DNA of 64,000 nucleotides from Streptomonospora nanhaiensis (GTDB taxonomy: Bacteria > Actinomycetota > Actinomycetes > Streptosporangiales > Streptosporangiaceae), in the NCBI RefSeq assembly GCF_026642255.1, contig NZ_CP113264.1, positions 6,820,001 through 6,884,000 on the forward strand. Reading direction: 5' to 3'. The position numbers and the translations under genes were made by a program. Every line of letters begins with the position of its first letter. Position 1 is the first letter of the stretch. Below are positions 32,124 through 40,372 of the stretch, piece after piece. The notes beneath the pieces were generated by a model. That model was not told the origin of the DNA. It ran no database searches and saw only the letters and a list, made by a program, of their open reading frames with translations.

Positions 32124-33686
32124 TCAACGGGGGGTGGTGCGGATACTGCTGGCGGTCAGCGGAGGGGGGTCCGGGAGGACCGGCAGGGAATCGTGGTAGA
32201 AGACGGCGACCTCGAAGCTTTCTTCGATGTACCCGCTATCGTCCGGCGAAACGCCCCCTGAGCGGGACTTGTGGAGCACCTGGGGGATCGACTGGAGTTT
32301 CTCTGATGACACCGTCACCTCTCGTCCCGTCTTTCCCAGATTCAGCCACGGACCGATTCCCCGACCGTTGTCGGCGGAACGCCACACCACAACCGGAACT
32401 CCGAACCTGAGCGCGGACCGGACCGACTGGTGGCAGTCGTCCAAATGGGAGGGTACCGAGAGAATGGCTATTCTATCGTCCGGGAGCCGATCCTCCAATG
32501 GTTCCCGGTAGGTCCGACCGCTCAGCCGCTCCTTGGTCTGCGCCTCGTGGGCCGTGTCCAGGTGCACCCCCGAACCGCACCTCAGCAGGGCCGCCCACCG
32601 CCGGCCCAGGGCCCTCCTCCCCGCGTCGTAGTCGCGCCGCGAGGGGTCCTCCAGCTCCGCCGCCCGGTAGACCACCTCCGCGCGGGCCCCGAGCGGCGGC
32701 GCCCCGGCCGCTCCCCCCGCCTCCTGCCACCGGTCGGCCTCCAGCTCCCGCAGCAGGTCCAGCTCCGCGACCAGCTCCACCCGCATCCTCCCCCGGTGGT
32801 GCTCCCTGCGGTGGTCCACCTCCACGAGGCCGAGCAGGACGCCGACGCTGTCGGCGATCCTGTCCGGGGTGACGCCCTTGCGGGTGCCCGAGTCGCAGAA
32901 GTCGGGCCGGTCCCCGCCGTGCTCCCTGAGCACCGTCCAGTACCGCAGGTCGTGGCGGTCGCGCTCCTCGCCCCTCTCGACGTGGACGACGAGGCGGGCC
33001 GGCACGTCCTCCCCGGCGTCCGGCCCCGGCGGCGCCCCGGGGGCCTCGGGGGCACCGCTCCCCCCGCCCCAGCCCTCCAGCAGCGCCGAGCAGCGCAGCG
33101 CACCCCGGGCGCCCAGGATCGCGCAGAACTCGACCAGCGCGGACTCCCCCTCCCTGCCGGGGATCTCGGCCAGGGCCACGAACGTGTGCCACGCACGGTC
33201 GGACGGCGTGCGGTCGATGGGCCGCGCCCCCCGGACGCGGTCGGCGATCTCCCGGAAGTCCGCGGCGTCGTACAGGACCAGCTCCTCCCGGACGGTGTCG
33301 ACCTGCTGCCGGGTGGCCTCGGGTATGGCCTGGCTGACCTGGGCCCACTCCTCCTCCCTCACCAGGGGCTCGGCGATCAGGGCCGCCGTCCGCCAGCTCC
33401 GGCTGTCGTCGGACCAGTAGCCGATCCACCGCATGAGGACGCCGAGCAGCCGGCTCTCGCGGCAGCGGCCGACCAGGGCGTCGGTGAAGACCACGGGCAC
33501 GGCGTTCCGGTTGATCCCGGAGCGGACCCGGGGGAGCTTGCCCAGCAGCAGCTCGTGGTACTCGGGGGACGTGACGCAGGTGACCGAGCACAGGGCCTTG
33601 GCCAGCCGGGCGTAGTCGGCCTCGTCCACCCGGGGAGGGACGGGGCCCTCCAGCGGCTGGTCCTCTATCCCGGCCGCACGGCTCAC
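32124..33686 (-). CDS. VMAP-like protein (vWA-MoxR associated protein), VMAP-C type
   Basis: A 520-residue protein with no enzyme motif. The N-terminal 100 residues are helical (VDEADYARLAKALCSV, GRCRESRLLGVLMRWIGYW), consistent with an effector-associated, death-domain-like adaptor. The second half (from about 270) has alternating strands and helices with RLVVHVERG, VELVAELDLLRELE, the helical RRALGRRWAAL and a terminal IAILSVPSHLDD ... FGVPVVVWRS strand, the general layout of the VMAP-C domain. Family assignment rests on this layout and on genomic context, as such proteins diverge fast. GTG 33686 overlaps the protease stop (GTGA), so it is coupled to the trypsin-like gene. In the published systems VMAP links the sensor ATPases to the effector. 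Confidence 0.68.
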   Translation of the reverse strand: MSRAAGIEDQPLEGPVPPRVDEADYARLAKALCSVTCVTSPEYHELLLGKLPRVRSGINRNAVPVVFTDALVGRCRESRLLGVLMRWIGYWSDDSRSWRTAALIAEPLVREEEWAQVSQAIPEATRQQVDTVREELVLYDAADFREIADRVRGARPIDRTPSDRAWHTFVALAEIPGREGESALVEFCAILGARGALRCSALLEGWGGGSGAPEAPGAPPGPDAGEDVPARLVVHVERGEERDRHDLRYWTVLREHGGDRPDFCDSGTRKGVTPDRIADSVGVLLGLVEVDHRREHHRGRMRVELVAELDLLRELEADRWQEAGGAAGAPPLGARAEVVYRAAELEDPSRRDYDAGRRALGRRWAALLRCGSGVHLDTAHEAQTKERLSGRTYREPLEDRLPDDRIAILSVPSHLDDCHQSVRSALRFGVPVVVWRSADNGRGIGPWLNLGKTGREVTVSSEKLQSIPQVLHKSRSGGVSPDDSGYIEESFEVAVFYHDSLPVLPDPPPLTASSIRTTPR

Positions 33687-34618
33687 CCGTCCCGCCCCGT
33701 CAGGAGCGGCGCCGCGGCCTCGCGGACGCGGAGCATGCCGGCGCTCCCCTCCTCCCTCTCGTCGAGGAGGTCGAGCACGGCGCCGAGGAGTCGGTACTCC
33801 TCGTGGGCGAGGGAGACCAGCTGGGAGGCGAAGACCGTCAGGTCCTGGTCCGCGCGGAGTCTGCGGCGCAGCCTCGGGTCGAGGGCCGTGTAGAGGTCGA
33901 ACCTCAGGTCGGGGGAGAGCAGGGTGCGCAGGTCGGTCATGGCGCGCGCGGTGCGCGCGACGGCGGTCGCGGTGTCCGGTCCCGCCCCCCAGACCCGGGG
34001 GACCCGGTCGAGGGGGATCATCCAGCCGGCCCTGCCGTTGGCGGCCGCCTCGCAGACGATGCCCAGGAGCCCGTCGCCCGTCCCCTCCCGGACACCGCTG
34101 CCGCTGAAGCCCGGCAGGACGGTGAAGCCCGTGGCGGAGTCGACGTCGATCTGCGTGTAGCCGAAACGGCTGCCGCTGTCGCCGGTGATCCGTCCGGTCA
34201 CCCAACGTCCGGTCTCGGCGTTGGGGAAGCCCAGGACGCGTACCCGGTCCCCGACGCGGTGGCGGGCTGTCGCGGCGGGCGGCCCCGGGGCGGTGCGGTC
34301 GAGGCGGAGCACGGCCGCGTCCCAGGGCGCCTCCCCCTCCCACCACCACCCGCCGGAGAGGACGGTGCCGACGGACTCCCATCCGGGGAGTCCGCGCGGC
34401 GCGTCCAGGCGCACCTCGCTGCCGGGGCCCGCCGAGGGCCCGACGGCCTCGACGACGACGTGGGCACAGGTGAGGGCGTACTCCGGCGCGACCAGTACCG
34501 CCGCTCCGTGGAGGGCGGTGCCGTCCCGGTCGGTGACGCGGAGCTGCCAGTCAGGGGTGTCGGGTCGGTTGGACAGGAGGGACACGGTGCTCCCGTTCGG
34601 CACAGGGGGTCGGGTCAC
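33683..34618 (-). CDS. Trypsin-like serine protease with C-terminal adaptor domain
   Basis: A 311-residue cytoplasmic protease (no signal peptide). The triad is readable: His 53 in LTCAHVV, Asp 100 in PWDAAVLRL and Ser 172 in LPGFSGSGV. The chymotrypsin-like fold covers about residues 10-205. The remaining 90 residues are helical (MTDLRTLLSPDLRFDLYTAL, ASQLVSLAHEEYRLLGAVLD) and probably an effector-associated domain that recruits the protease to the VMAP protein. First gene of the operon, so the probable effector of the system: protease activation on infection or stress would cleave host targets. The start is GTG 34618 with no Shine-Dalgarno; TTGACA lies 30 bases upstream. Confidence 0.83.
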   Translation of the reverse strand: MTRPPVPNGSTVSLLSNRPDTPDWQLRVTDRDGTALHGAAVLVAPEYALTCAHVVVEAVGPSAGPGSEVRLDAPRGLPGWESVGTVLSGGWWWEGEAPWDAAVLRLDRTAPGPPAATARHRVGDRVRVLGFPNAETGRWVTGRITGDSGSRFGYTQIDVDSATGFTVLPGFSGSGVREGTGDGLLGIVCEAAANGRAGWMIPLDRVPRVWGAGPDTATAVARTARAMTDLRTLLSPDLRFDLYTALDPRLRRRLRADQDLTVFASQLVSLAHEEYRLLGAVLDLLDEREEGSAGMLRVREAAAPLLTGRDG

Positions 34619-34831
34619 GGAGGACGGACCCGGTGACGCGACCCCGCTGTCAACGTGGATTGTGTTTGGTTTTTTTATTCTACCGATCGAACCCGAAACG
34701 CCACGAGGATAGGACAGAAACTCGATATTGTGCGAACTAATGTCTGTTTTGTGAAAGGTGTTAAGTAAGTTAAAAGTATTTTCTGGCGGCCGGGCCGCCC
34801 GCCTCCGGCAGCGGGCGACCGGGCACCCCGG
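34619..34831. promoter_or_regulatory. AT-rich upstream region of the ternary-system operon
   Basis: Positions 34655-34790 include runs such as TTTGGTTTTTTTATTCTA and GTTAAGTAAGTTAAAAGTATTTTC, far lower in GC than anything near. On the minus strand TTGACA (34653-34648) precedes the protease start and TAGAAT lies further up. This is the likely promoter of the operon and possibly the boundary of an acquired island. No gene seen. Confidence 0.5.
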
Positions 34832-35275
34832 TCAGGAGGCCGGCAGTGATTCCGATGTCCGTCGGCGCGGGGCGCGGCCCCACGGCATGACGCGGTCCAG
34901 GGAGTAGCGCCCGCCCGCGAACCCGAGGGCGACGGCGGTGACGGCGAGGACCACCAGGTACTCGTAGCCGCCGATGAACGCGTCACCGAGGTGGGCGAAG
35001 TAGTAGGCGCTTCCCATCATGAAGGCCAGGAGGAGTCCGGCGAGGGGCAGGGCGAACCCGACGGCGAGCGCCAGCCCGGCGCCCATCTCGATTCCCGCGC
35101 CCAGAAGGGCGGAGAACTGGGGAAAGGGAATTCCCAGGGAGGCGAACCCCTGGGCGGTGCCCTCGAGGTCGGCGGCCTTCGGCCAGCCGTGGGCGATGAA
35201 GACGACACCGACGACCGCTCTGGCGAGGAGGGTGGTGGTGTCGCTGATTCTGGAGACGACTGTTTTCTCGTTCAC
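34832..35275 (-). CDS. DoxX family membrane protein
   Basis: A 147-residue protein with four membrane helices (ARAVVGVVFIAHGWPKA, GAGIEMGAGLALAVGFALP, LAGLLLAFMMGSAYYF, YLVVLAVTAVALGF). The GWPK and GxGIE..AGLAL patterns are typical of the DoxX/MhqP/CatD group, membrane proteins linked to quinone or thiol stress. GTG 35275 follows ACAGGAA. A sequence ACTTGAGATCGCAAC lies 58 bp upstream (35333-35347) and resembles the operator-like site in the MarR/dioxygenase intergenic region, so the three genes may form one regulon. Confidence 0.85.
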   Translation of the reverse strand: MNEKTVVSRISDTTTLLARAVVGVVFIAHGWPKAADLEGTAQGFASLGIPFPQFSALLGAGIEMGAGLALAVGFALPLAGLLLAFMMGSAYYFAHLGDAFIGGYEYLVVLAVTAVALGFAGGRYSLDRVMPWGRAPRRRTSESLPAS

Positions 35276-35332
35276 GGGTGATTCCTGTTCTGTGAGCGGG
35301 TATCCCAGAGGAGATCGCGGCCCGAGTCCAAC

Positions 35333-35347
35333 ACTTGAGATCGCAAC
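35333..35347. promoter_or_regulatory. MarR-site candidate upstream of doxX-like gene
   Basis: ACTTGAGATCGCAAC shares the ACTTGAGA half with the site at 35990-36003 (ACTTGAGAGTTCAA). Both lie in promoter positions of genes likely controlled by the MarR protein at 35462-35968. Confidence 0.4.
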
Positions 35348-35461
35348 CTTTTTCTGGGAAGCCAGATGATAGTACGCATCCGCCCGAACACATAGAGTGT
35401 CTCCCCGCGTTTTTCCCTCCCGCGCCGTAACCCCCGGTCAGGACAGGTCACAGAACCCGGT

Positions 35462-35968
35462 TCAGTCCCGGTCCCCGGCCCCTCCGGACCCCGGGCACCG
35501 CGGCTCCCGCCCCTCGGGGTCCAGCTCGCCGAGCATCACCTCGGAGATCTCGCGGAGCTGGTCGACCTGCTCCCTCGTCAGGGAGTCGAACAGGACCCGG
35601 CGCACCTCGCGCACGTGGCCGGGCGCCGCCTCCCGCAGTACCTTGAGCCCGCGCGGCGTGAGCTCGGCGATCGTGGTCCGCCTGTCCCCCAGCCGCTTGA
35701 ACCGGTGGATCAGGCCGTCCTCCTCCAGCCGGGCGGCGGCGTGCGAGAGCCGGCTGGGCGACGACCTCAGCAGCCCGGCCAGCTCGGTCATCGTCAGCGC
35801 GCCCCCCGGGGCCTCGGACAGCATCGCCAGGGCCTGGTAGTACGCGTGGGGGAGCCCCGAGTCCCTTCTGAGCTGCCGGTCCAGGGAGCCCTCCAACAGG
35901 TGGACGGCGGCCAGGAAGGTCCGCCAGGTCCGCTGCTCGCCCTCGTCTAGCCACCTCGTGTCGGCCAT
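35462..35968 (-). CDS. MarR-family transcriptional regulator
   Basis: A 168-residue winged-helix regulator. The DNA-binding part is at about residues 55-100 (LTMTELAGLLRSSPSRLSHAAARLEEDGLI) with the wing RFKRLGDRRTTIAELTPRG, and helices at both ends form the dimer interface. The MarR family typically responds to phenolic compounds, quinones or oxidants. It is divergent to a DODA-type dioxygenase gene (80 bp gap) and lies 186 bp upstream of nothing else on its own strand except DoxX further on. ATG 35968 was chosen as the start of family homology; longer in-frame starts reach into the operator region. It probably represses the dioxygenase, DoxX and itself. Confidence 0.87.
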   Translation of the reverse strand: MADTRWLDEGEQRTWRTFLAAVHLLEGSLDRQLRRDSGLPHAYYQALAMLSEAPGGALTMTELAGLLRSSPSRLSHAAARLEEDGLIHRFKRLGDRRTTIAELTPRGLKVLREAAPGHVREVRRVLFDSLTREQVDQLREISEVMLGELDPEGREPRCPGSGGAGDRD

Positions 35969-35989
35969 CAGGCCCGTGCCCCCCGGAAT

Positions 35990-36003
35990 ACTTGAGAGTT
36001 CAA
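35990..36003. promoter_or_regulatory. MarR operator candidate in the divergent promoter
   Basis: TTGA-GAGT-TCAA (within ACTTGAGAGTTCAATTG) is an inverted repeat with a four-base spacer, placed between the MarR start (35968) and the dioxygenase start (36049). Confidence 0.5.
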
Positions 36004-36048
36004 TTGTGTTCTGGTCAAAATCCGATCTCCCAGTCACAGGAGGACCCC

Positions 36049-36837
36049 ATGGCACCGCGGCCCACACGCATGCCGACCCTGTACCTCAGCCATGGGGCGC
36101 CGCCGCTGGCCGACGACGCCCGGTGGACCCGGGAGCTGGCCGACTGGTCCGGTGGCCTCGCCCGGCCGGAGGCGATCCTCGTGGTCTCGGCGCACTGGGA
36201 GGACGCTCCGCTCACCGTCGGCGCGACGGCGGACGGAGTCCCTCTGACCTACGACTTCTGGGGCTTCCCGCAACGCTACTACGGTGTCACCTATCCCGCC
36301 CCGGGAGCGCCGACCCTCGCCGCGAGGGTGCGCGACCTCGTCACCGGTCCGGTCGGGACCCTCCACCAGGAACCGGGGCGCGGACTCGACCACGGCGCCT
36401 ACGTGCCCCTCCGGGAGATGTACCCCGAGGCGGACGTCCCGGTCCTCCAGGTGTCCATGCCGACCCTCGACCCGGCACGGCTCCTCGCCCTGGGGCGCCG
36501 CCTGGCCCCGCTGCGCGACGAGGGCGTCCTCATCGTCGGCAGCGGGTTCACGACGCACAACCTGCGCGAGATGTCCCGGCAGGCGCACGGCGACGCCCCC
36601 TCCTGGTCGGTGGAGTTCGACGACTGGGTGAACCGGGCGGTGGCCGACCACGACGTCGACTCCCTGCTCGACTTCGGGCACAAGGCCCCGGCCGCCGCGA
36701 TCGCCCACCCGCGCAGCGACCACTTCGCGCCGCTGTTCGTGGCCCTGGGCGCGGGCCTGGACGGGCACCGGAGCTCGCGGTCCACCGTGGACGGCTTCTG
36801 GCACGGCCTGGCCAAGCGCTCCTTCCAGTTCGACTAG
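36049..36837 (+). CDS. Class III extradiol dioxygenase, DODA/YgiD type
   Basis: A 262-residue metal-dependent dioxygenase of the LigB/DODA (4,5-DOPA extradiol) type. Conserved metal ligands and active-site His are visible: LYLSHGAPP with His 15, VVSAHWE with His 49, DHGAYVPLREMYP and the GSGFTTHNLRE segment. Such enzymes cleave catechol rings or act on quinol-like compounds. ATG 36049 has a textbook site, CACAGGAGGA. Divergent from the MarR gene with an inverted repeat between them. Together with DoxX this resembles the MhqR/CatR regulons of Bacillus, where dioxygenases and DoxX-like proteins remove quinones; function here is inferred from that parallel. Confidence 0.87.
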   Translation: MAPRPTRMPTLYLSHGAPPLADDARWTRELADWSGGLARPEAILVVSAHWEDAPLTVGATADGVPLTYDFWGFPQRYYGVTYPAPGAPTLAARVRDLVTGPVGTLHQEPGRGLDHGAYVPLREMYPEADVPVLQVSMPTLDPARLLALGRRLAPLRDEGVLIVGSGFTTHNLREMSRQAHGDAPSWSVEFDDWVNRAVADHDVDSLLDFGHKAPAAAIAHPRSDHFAPLFVALGAGLDGHRSSRSTVDGFWHGLAKRSFQFD

Positions 36838-37026
36838 CGGGCCGACCGCACCCGTTCCCGGTGCGGCGGGGATCCGGCCCGGACGGCCCCGTGCTCATGG
36901 ACGGCTCCGGCGCCCCGACGGGCCGTGAGCACGAGATCGCGGCGGAGGCGGCGGGGCCGCGGACCGCTCCGGGCGCCGACCGGGAAACGGGCGGCCGAAC
37001 GTCGGCGGCTCCTGGCAGACTTCCCC

Positions 37027-37593
37027 ATGACCGACGCACACGGCCCCGCGGACGCCCGGTCCGTGCGGGAGCTCATCGACGCCACGGGGCGGGCCCGGTA
37101 CCTCTGCTTCTGGGGCCACCGGCCTCCGGCCGGCGGTGGCGTCTCCGCGAGCTGCCTCTCCCAGTGGTGGGCCGCCGACTTCACGGTGGACGGGGTCCTC
37201 CACCCGACCGCCGAGCACCACATGATGGCCGGGAAGGCGCGCCTGTTCGGCGACGCCGAGGCGGAGGCGCGGATCGTCGCCGCGGGGCACCCGCGCGACG
37301 CCAAGGCGATCGGCCGCGAGGTCCGCGGCTTCGACCAGGAGGCGTGGGAGGCGGCCCGGTTCGGCATCGTGGTCGAGGGCAACCTCGCCAAGTTCGGCCA
37401 GAACCCGGACCTGGGGGCCTACCTGCTCGGCACGGGCTCCCGCGTGCTGGTGGAGGCCAGCCCCCGCGACCGCGTGTGGGGCATCGGGCTCGGCGCCCGG
37501 CACGACCACGCCGAGCAGCCCGAGCACTGGCGGGGCCTCAACCTGCTGGGCTTCGCGCTCATGGAGGCGCGCGCCCGCCTCGCCGCCGCCTGA
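37027..37593 (+). CDS. NADAR (YbiA-like, DUF1768) protein
   Basis: A 188-residue NADAR-family protein. Conserved blocks: YLCFWGHRPP, CLSQWWAADFTVDG, TAEHHMMAGKARLFGD, DAKAIGREVRGFDQEAW, GNLAKFGQNPDLGAYLLGTG and VLVEASPRDRVWGIGLG. The family includes N-glycosidases acting on riboflavin intermediates and ADP-ribose-linked metabolites, and enzymes that remove ADP-ribose from nucleobases in conflict systems. Length is typical. ATG 37027 begins the family core; an upstream in-frame ATG (36925) would add an Arg-rich tail with no family match. No Shine-Dalgarno is obvious. A short dehydrogenase relic follows directly in the same frame after the stop. Confidence 0.88.
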   Translation: MTDAHGPADARSVRELIDATGRARYLCFWGHRPPAGGGVSASCLSQWWAADFTVDGVLHPTAEHHMMAGKARLFGDAEAEARIVAAGHPRDAKAIGREVRGFDQEAWEAARFGIVVEGNLAKFGQNPDLGAYLLGTGSRVLVEASPRDRVWGIGLGARHDHAEQPEHWRGLNLLGFALMEARARLAAA

Positions 37594-37650
37594 GCCCCGC
37601 CCACCCGCGGGGACCGCGGCGTCCCGGGGACCGCGCGTGCCCCGGCCGGA

Positions 37651-37710
37651 CCGGGCGGGCGGTTCGTCACCGGCACGGTGATCGGCGTGGACGGGGGCGT
37701 CAACGCCTGA
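37651..37710 (+). pseudogene. C-terminal relic of a short-chain dehydrogenase
   Basis: The last 20 codons before the TGA at 37708-37710 read PGGRFVTGTVIGVDGGVNA, the characteristic C-terminus of SDR-family oxidoreductases (FVTGxxxxVDGG). Nothing upstream in this or other frames continues the family, and the NADAR gene ends 57 bases before. It appears to be the tail of a deleted gene. Confidence 0.6.
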
Positions 37711-37737
37711 CCCGGGCCCCGGGCGGGACCGGCGGGG

Positions 37738-39885
37738 TCACCCCTCGGTGATCCGGGAGACGTGGTCGGCGACCACTCGCGCGCCGACGGAGTCCGCCAG
37801 CGGCGTGTACCCCGCCCCCTCGGCGATCCGCGCGCCCTCGTCCCCGAGGGCGTAGGCCCAGAAGTCGCGCAGGACGGAACCGGTTCCCTCCGGGTGGCCG
37901 CACTCGTAGGCGAACACGTGGTTCACCCGCATGATCGGGTAGGCGCTGTCCCCTTGGACCGCGTCGAGGGAGAAGTCCGTCCCGTCCAGGTCGATCTGCT
38001 CGGTGGCGGCCCTGGTCGTCTCCGGGGTGAGGTCGACCTCGACGCCCCGGTCACTGCGCAGCGGCATCACGTCCAGGCCGTGCTCCTCGGCGTAGGACGC
38101 GTTGACGAACCCGATCGCGCCCGGGGTGGCCGCCACCTCGGCGTGCACTCCCTCGTCCCCGGACGCGGCGACCACTCCGGGGCCCCACCGGGTGTCGTCC
38201 CCGACGTTGTCCGCTCCCCAGGACCCCCCGTCGGCGGCCAGGTAGCGGCTGAAGACGTGCGCCGTGGAGGCCTCGCTCTCGTGGCGGACGGGGACGATCT
38301 CCAGGTCCGGGAGCCCGAGGTCCGCGGCCCCGTCCAGGTCGGAGTAGGCGGTCACGGCGCCCGAGTAGATGTCCGCCAGTTCCGTCCGGTGCAGCGCGAG
38401 GCCGTCGAGGCCCTCGGCGTCGTACACCAGGGCGATGCCCCCCGCCAGCACCGGGAACTGCACGACGGAGCAGCCCCTGGCCTCCGCCGCCTCCGCGACC
38501 TGGCTCTCGGTGAGCGCGTTCTCGGAGGCCCCGAAGTCCACCTCGCCGCGCACGAACGCGTCGGCGCCCGCCCCGGAGCCGGTCGCCTCGTAGGAGATCC
38601 GCGTGTCGGGCTGCCGCTCAGCCGTGTACGAGGCCGACCACGCCTCGACCGCCGAGGAGAGGAACGTGGAGCCGGCGCCGTTCACCGTGCCCGCCAGGGT
38701 GCCCGGTTCCGCGGTCTCCACCGACGGGGCGGGGTCGGGGGCGGGCGGCTCCGGATCGCCGCCCTCCAGGGCGTTGACCAGCCCGATGCCGCCCACGGCC
38801 GCCACCGCGAGCGCCCCGGCGGCGATCACCACGGGGGCCCGGCGGAACCGCCTCCGCGGTGGCGGGGCGGCTCCCGCTCCGGCGCGCCCGGGCCCGCCGC
38901 CCGCCGGTCCGCCCCCGGGGCCGACGGCGGGGGCAGGCGGGGCGAAGGCGGTCGGCGCGGTCCGGGGCGCCGGGGCTCCCCGGACCGCGCCGCCGGCCCA
39001 GTGGGCGCGGATCAGCCCGTCCACGATGGTGGTGTCGTCCGCCCCCGCCGCGGCCTCCGGGTCCGCCGCCGCGACGCGGTGCAGCAGTTCCCCGGCCGAC
39101 GGCCTGGACGCGGGGTCCTTGTCGAGCGCGCGGGTGACCGGCTCCTCCAGCTCCGGGGGGAGCCCTTCCAGGTCCGGGTCCTCGCGCAGGATGCGGTACA
39201 TCAGGGTCTCGGCGCCGCCGTCCCCGAAGGGAGGCCGCCCGGTGGCCGTGTAGGCGACCATCGCGCCCCACGCGAACACGTCGGCCTCGGGGCCGCTGGT
39301 GCCCCGGTAGCGCTCCGGGCTCATCCAGGCTGGCGAGCCCACGAGCCCGCCGGTCCGCGTGAGGGCGGTGGCGTCGGCCGCCCTGGCGATGCCGAAGTCC
39401 AGCACCTTGGGACCGTCGGGGGCGAGGATGACGTTGGCGGGCTTGAGGTCCCGGTGCACGACCCCGGCCGCGTGGATGGCGGCGATCGCCTCGGCCATCC
39501 CGGCCGCGACCACCCTCGCCTGGTGCGGCGCGAGCGCCCCGCCCTGCCGCACCCGCGCGCCCAGGGTGGGTCCGGGGAGGTAGGGGGTGGCGTACCAGGG
39601 GAGTTCGGCGCGGGTGTCGTGGGCGAGCACGGGGGCGATGCAGCGGGCCCGCACCCGGTGCATCAGGGCGACCTCGCTGGCGAACCTGGAGCGGAACTCG
39701 GGCTCTCCGGCGTACTCGGGGCGTACGACCTTGACCGCCGCCCACCGCCCGTCCGGGCCCACGGCGCCGTAGACCACGCCCATGCCTCCCGCACCGAGCC
39801 TGCCGTGCACGGCGAACGGCGGGATCACGCGGGGGTCGGAGCTCTGGAGGGGCGTGAGGTTCGGCGGCGGGGGCGGGTGGGCCAT
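37738..39885 (-). CDS. Receptor Ser/Thr protein kinase with extracellular PstS-like domain
   Basis: A 715-residue protein joining a kinase to a phosphate-binding-protein fold. Residues 22-275 are a Hanks-type kinase: Gly loop GAGGMG 31-36, Lys 52, catalytic HRDLKPAN 144-151, DFG 163-165 and GSPAWMSPE activation end. A Pro/Gly-rich juxtamembrane linker (305-345) leads to one membrane helix (351-373). The outer part (400-715) is PstS-like: VNGAGSTFLSSAVEAW, SYEATGSGAG, GEVDFGASENALT, FPVLAGGIALVYD, and a Ser/Thr/Arg-rich set of loops that in PstS bind phosphate. The expected role is a kinase that senses phosphate or a similar oxyanion outside the cell. ATG 39885 follows GAGGA. No pst or pho genes are nearby. 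Confidence 0.88.
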   Translation of the reverse strand: MAHPPPPPNLTPLQSSDPRVIPPFAVHGRLGAGGMGVVYGAVGPDGRWAAVKVVRPEYAGEPEFRSRFASEVALMHRVRARCIAPVLAHDTRAELPWYATPYLPGPTLGARVRQGGALAPHQARVVAAGMAEAIAAIHAAGVVHRDLKPANVILAPDGPKVLDFGIARAADATALTRTGGLVGSPAWMSPERYRGTSGPEADVFAWGAMVAYTATGRPPFGDGGAETLMYRILREDPDLEGLPPELEEPVTRALDKDPASRPSAGELLHRVAAADPEAAAGADDTTIVDGLIRAHWAGGAVRGAPAPRTAPTAFAPPAPAVGPGGGPAGGGPGRAGAGAAPPPRRRFRRAPVVIAAGALAVAAVGGIGLVNALEGGDPEPPAPDPAPSVETAEPGTLAGTVNGAGSTFLSSAVEAWSASYTAERQPDTRISYEATGSGAGADAFVRGEVDFGASENALTESQVAEAAEARGCSVVQFPVLAGGIALVYDAEGLDGLALHRTELADIYSGAVTAYSDLDGAADLGLPDLEIVPVRHESEASTAHVFSRYLAADGGSWGADNVGDDTRWGPGVVAASGDEGVHAEVAATPGAIGFVNASYAEEHGLDVMPLRSDRGVEVDLTPETTRAATEQIDLDGTDFSLDAVQGDSAYPIMRVNHVFAYECGHPEGTGSVLRDFWAYALGDEGARIAEGAGYTPLADSVGARVVADHVSRITEG

Positions 39886-40372
39886 GGCGGTCCTCGGGTC
39901 GGAAGCGTTGCACGGGGCACCCTGGGGAGAGGGGTCCTGTCCGTTGGACGACCGCAGAGCGTGAACCGTTCGCCTCGGCTCGCTACTGTTTCCCTCTGGT
40001 CGCGTCAATCACACGAATCACAGCAATATAGACCGATATACACGGTGGTTTCCGAATCACCTCCGCCGCTCACCCGCGGATCACCCGGATTTCACCGCCC
40101 GTCACCCCGTTTTCGGCTCCCGCCCCCACCCGGAGGAGTAGAGTCCGAGGACACGGAAGGCACGGTGCACCGGCACCCGCACCCGTTCCCCGGAGCACTC
40201 CGGGTCTCGGCACTCTCGCCGCCACCCTTCAGGCACACCCTCGCGGTCGACGACCACTCTCGTCCCGCCGCACGCACCGGGAGACCGATCCCCCTGCCGT
40301 TCGAGGCGGCACGCACGTTCCGGGGACGCACCGTCCTTCCTCCCAGGACGAACCAGACCCCAGGGACTTCCC
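39886..40372. other. Intergenic region between divergent kinase and small gene
   Basis: About 490 bases. The part next to the kinase (39960-40070) is AT-richer with several AATCAC/GATATAC words and probably holds the promoters. No convincing coding frame or hairpin was found in the rest. Confidence 0.4.
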
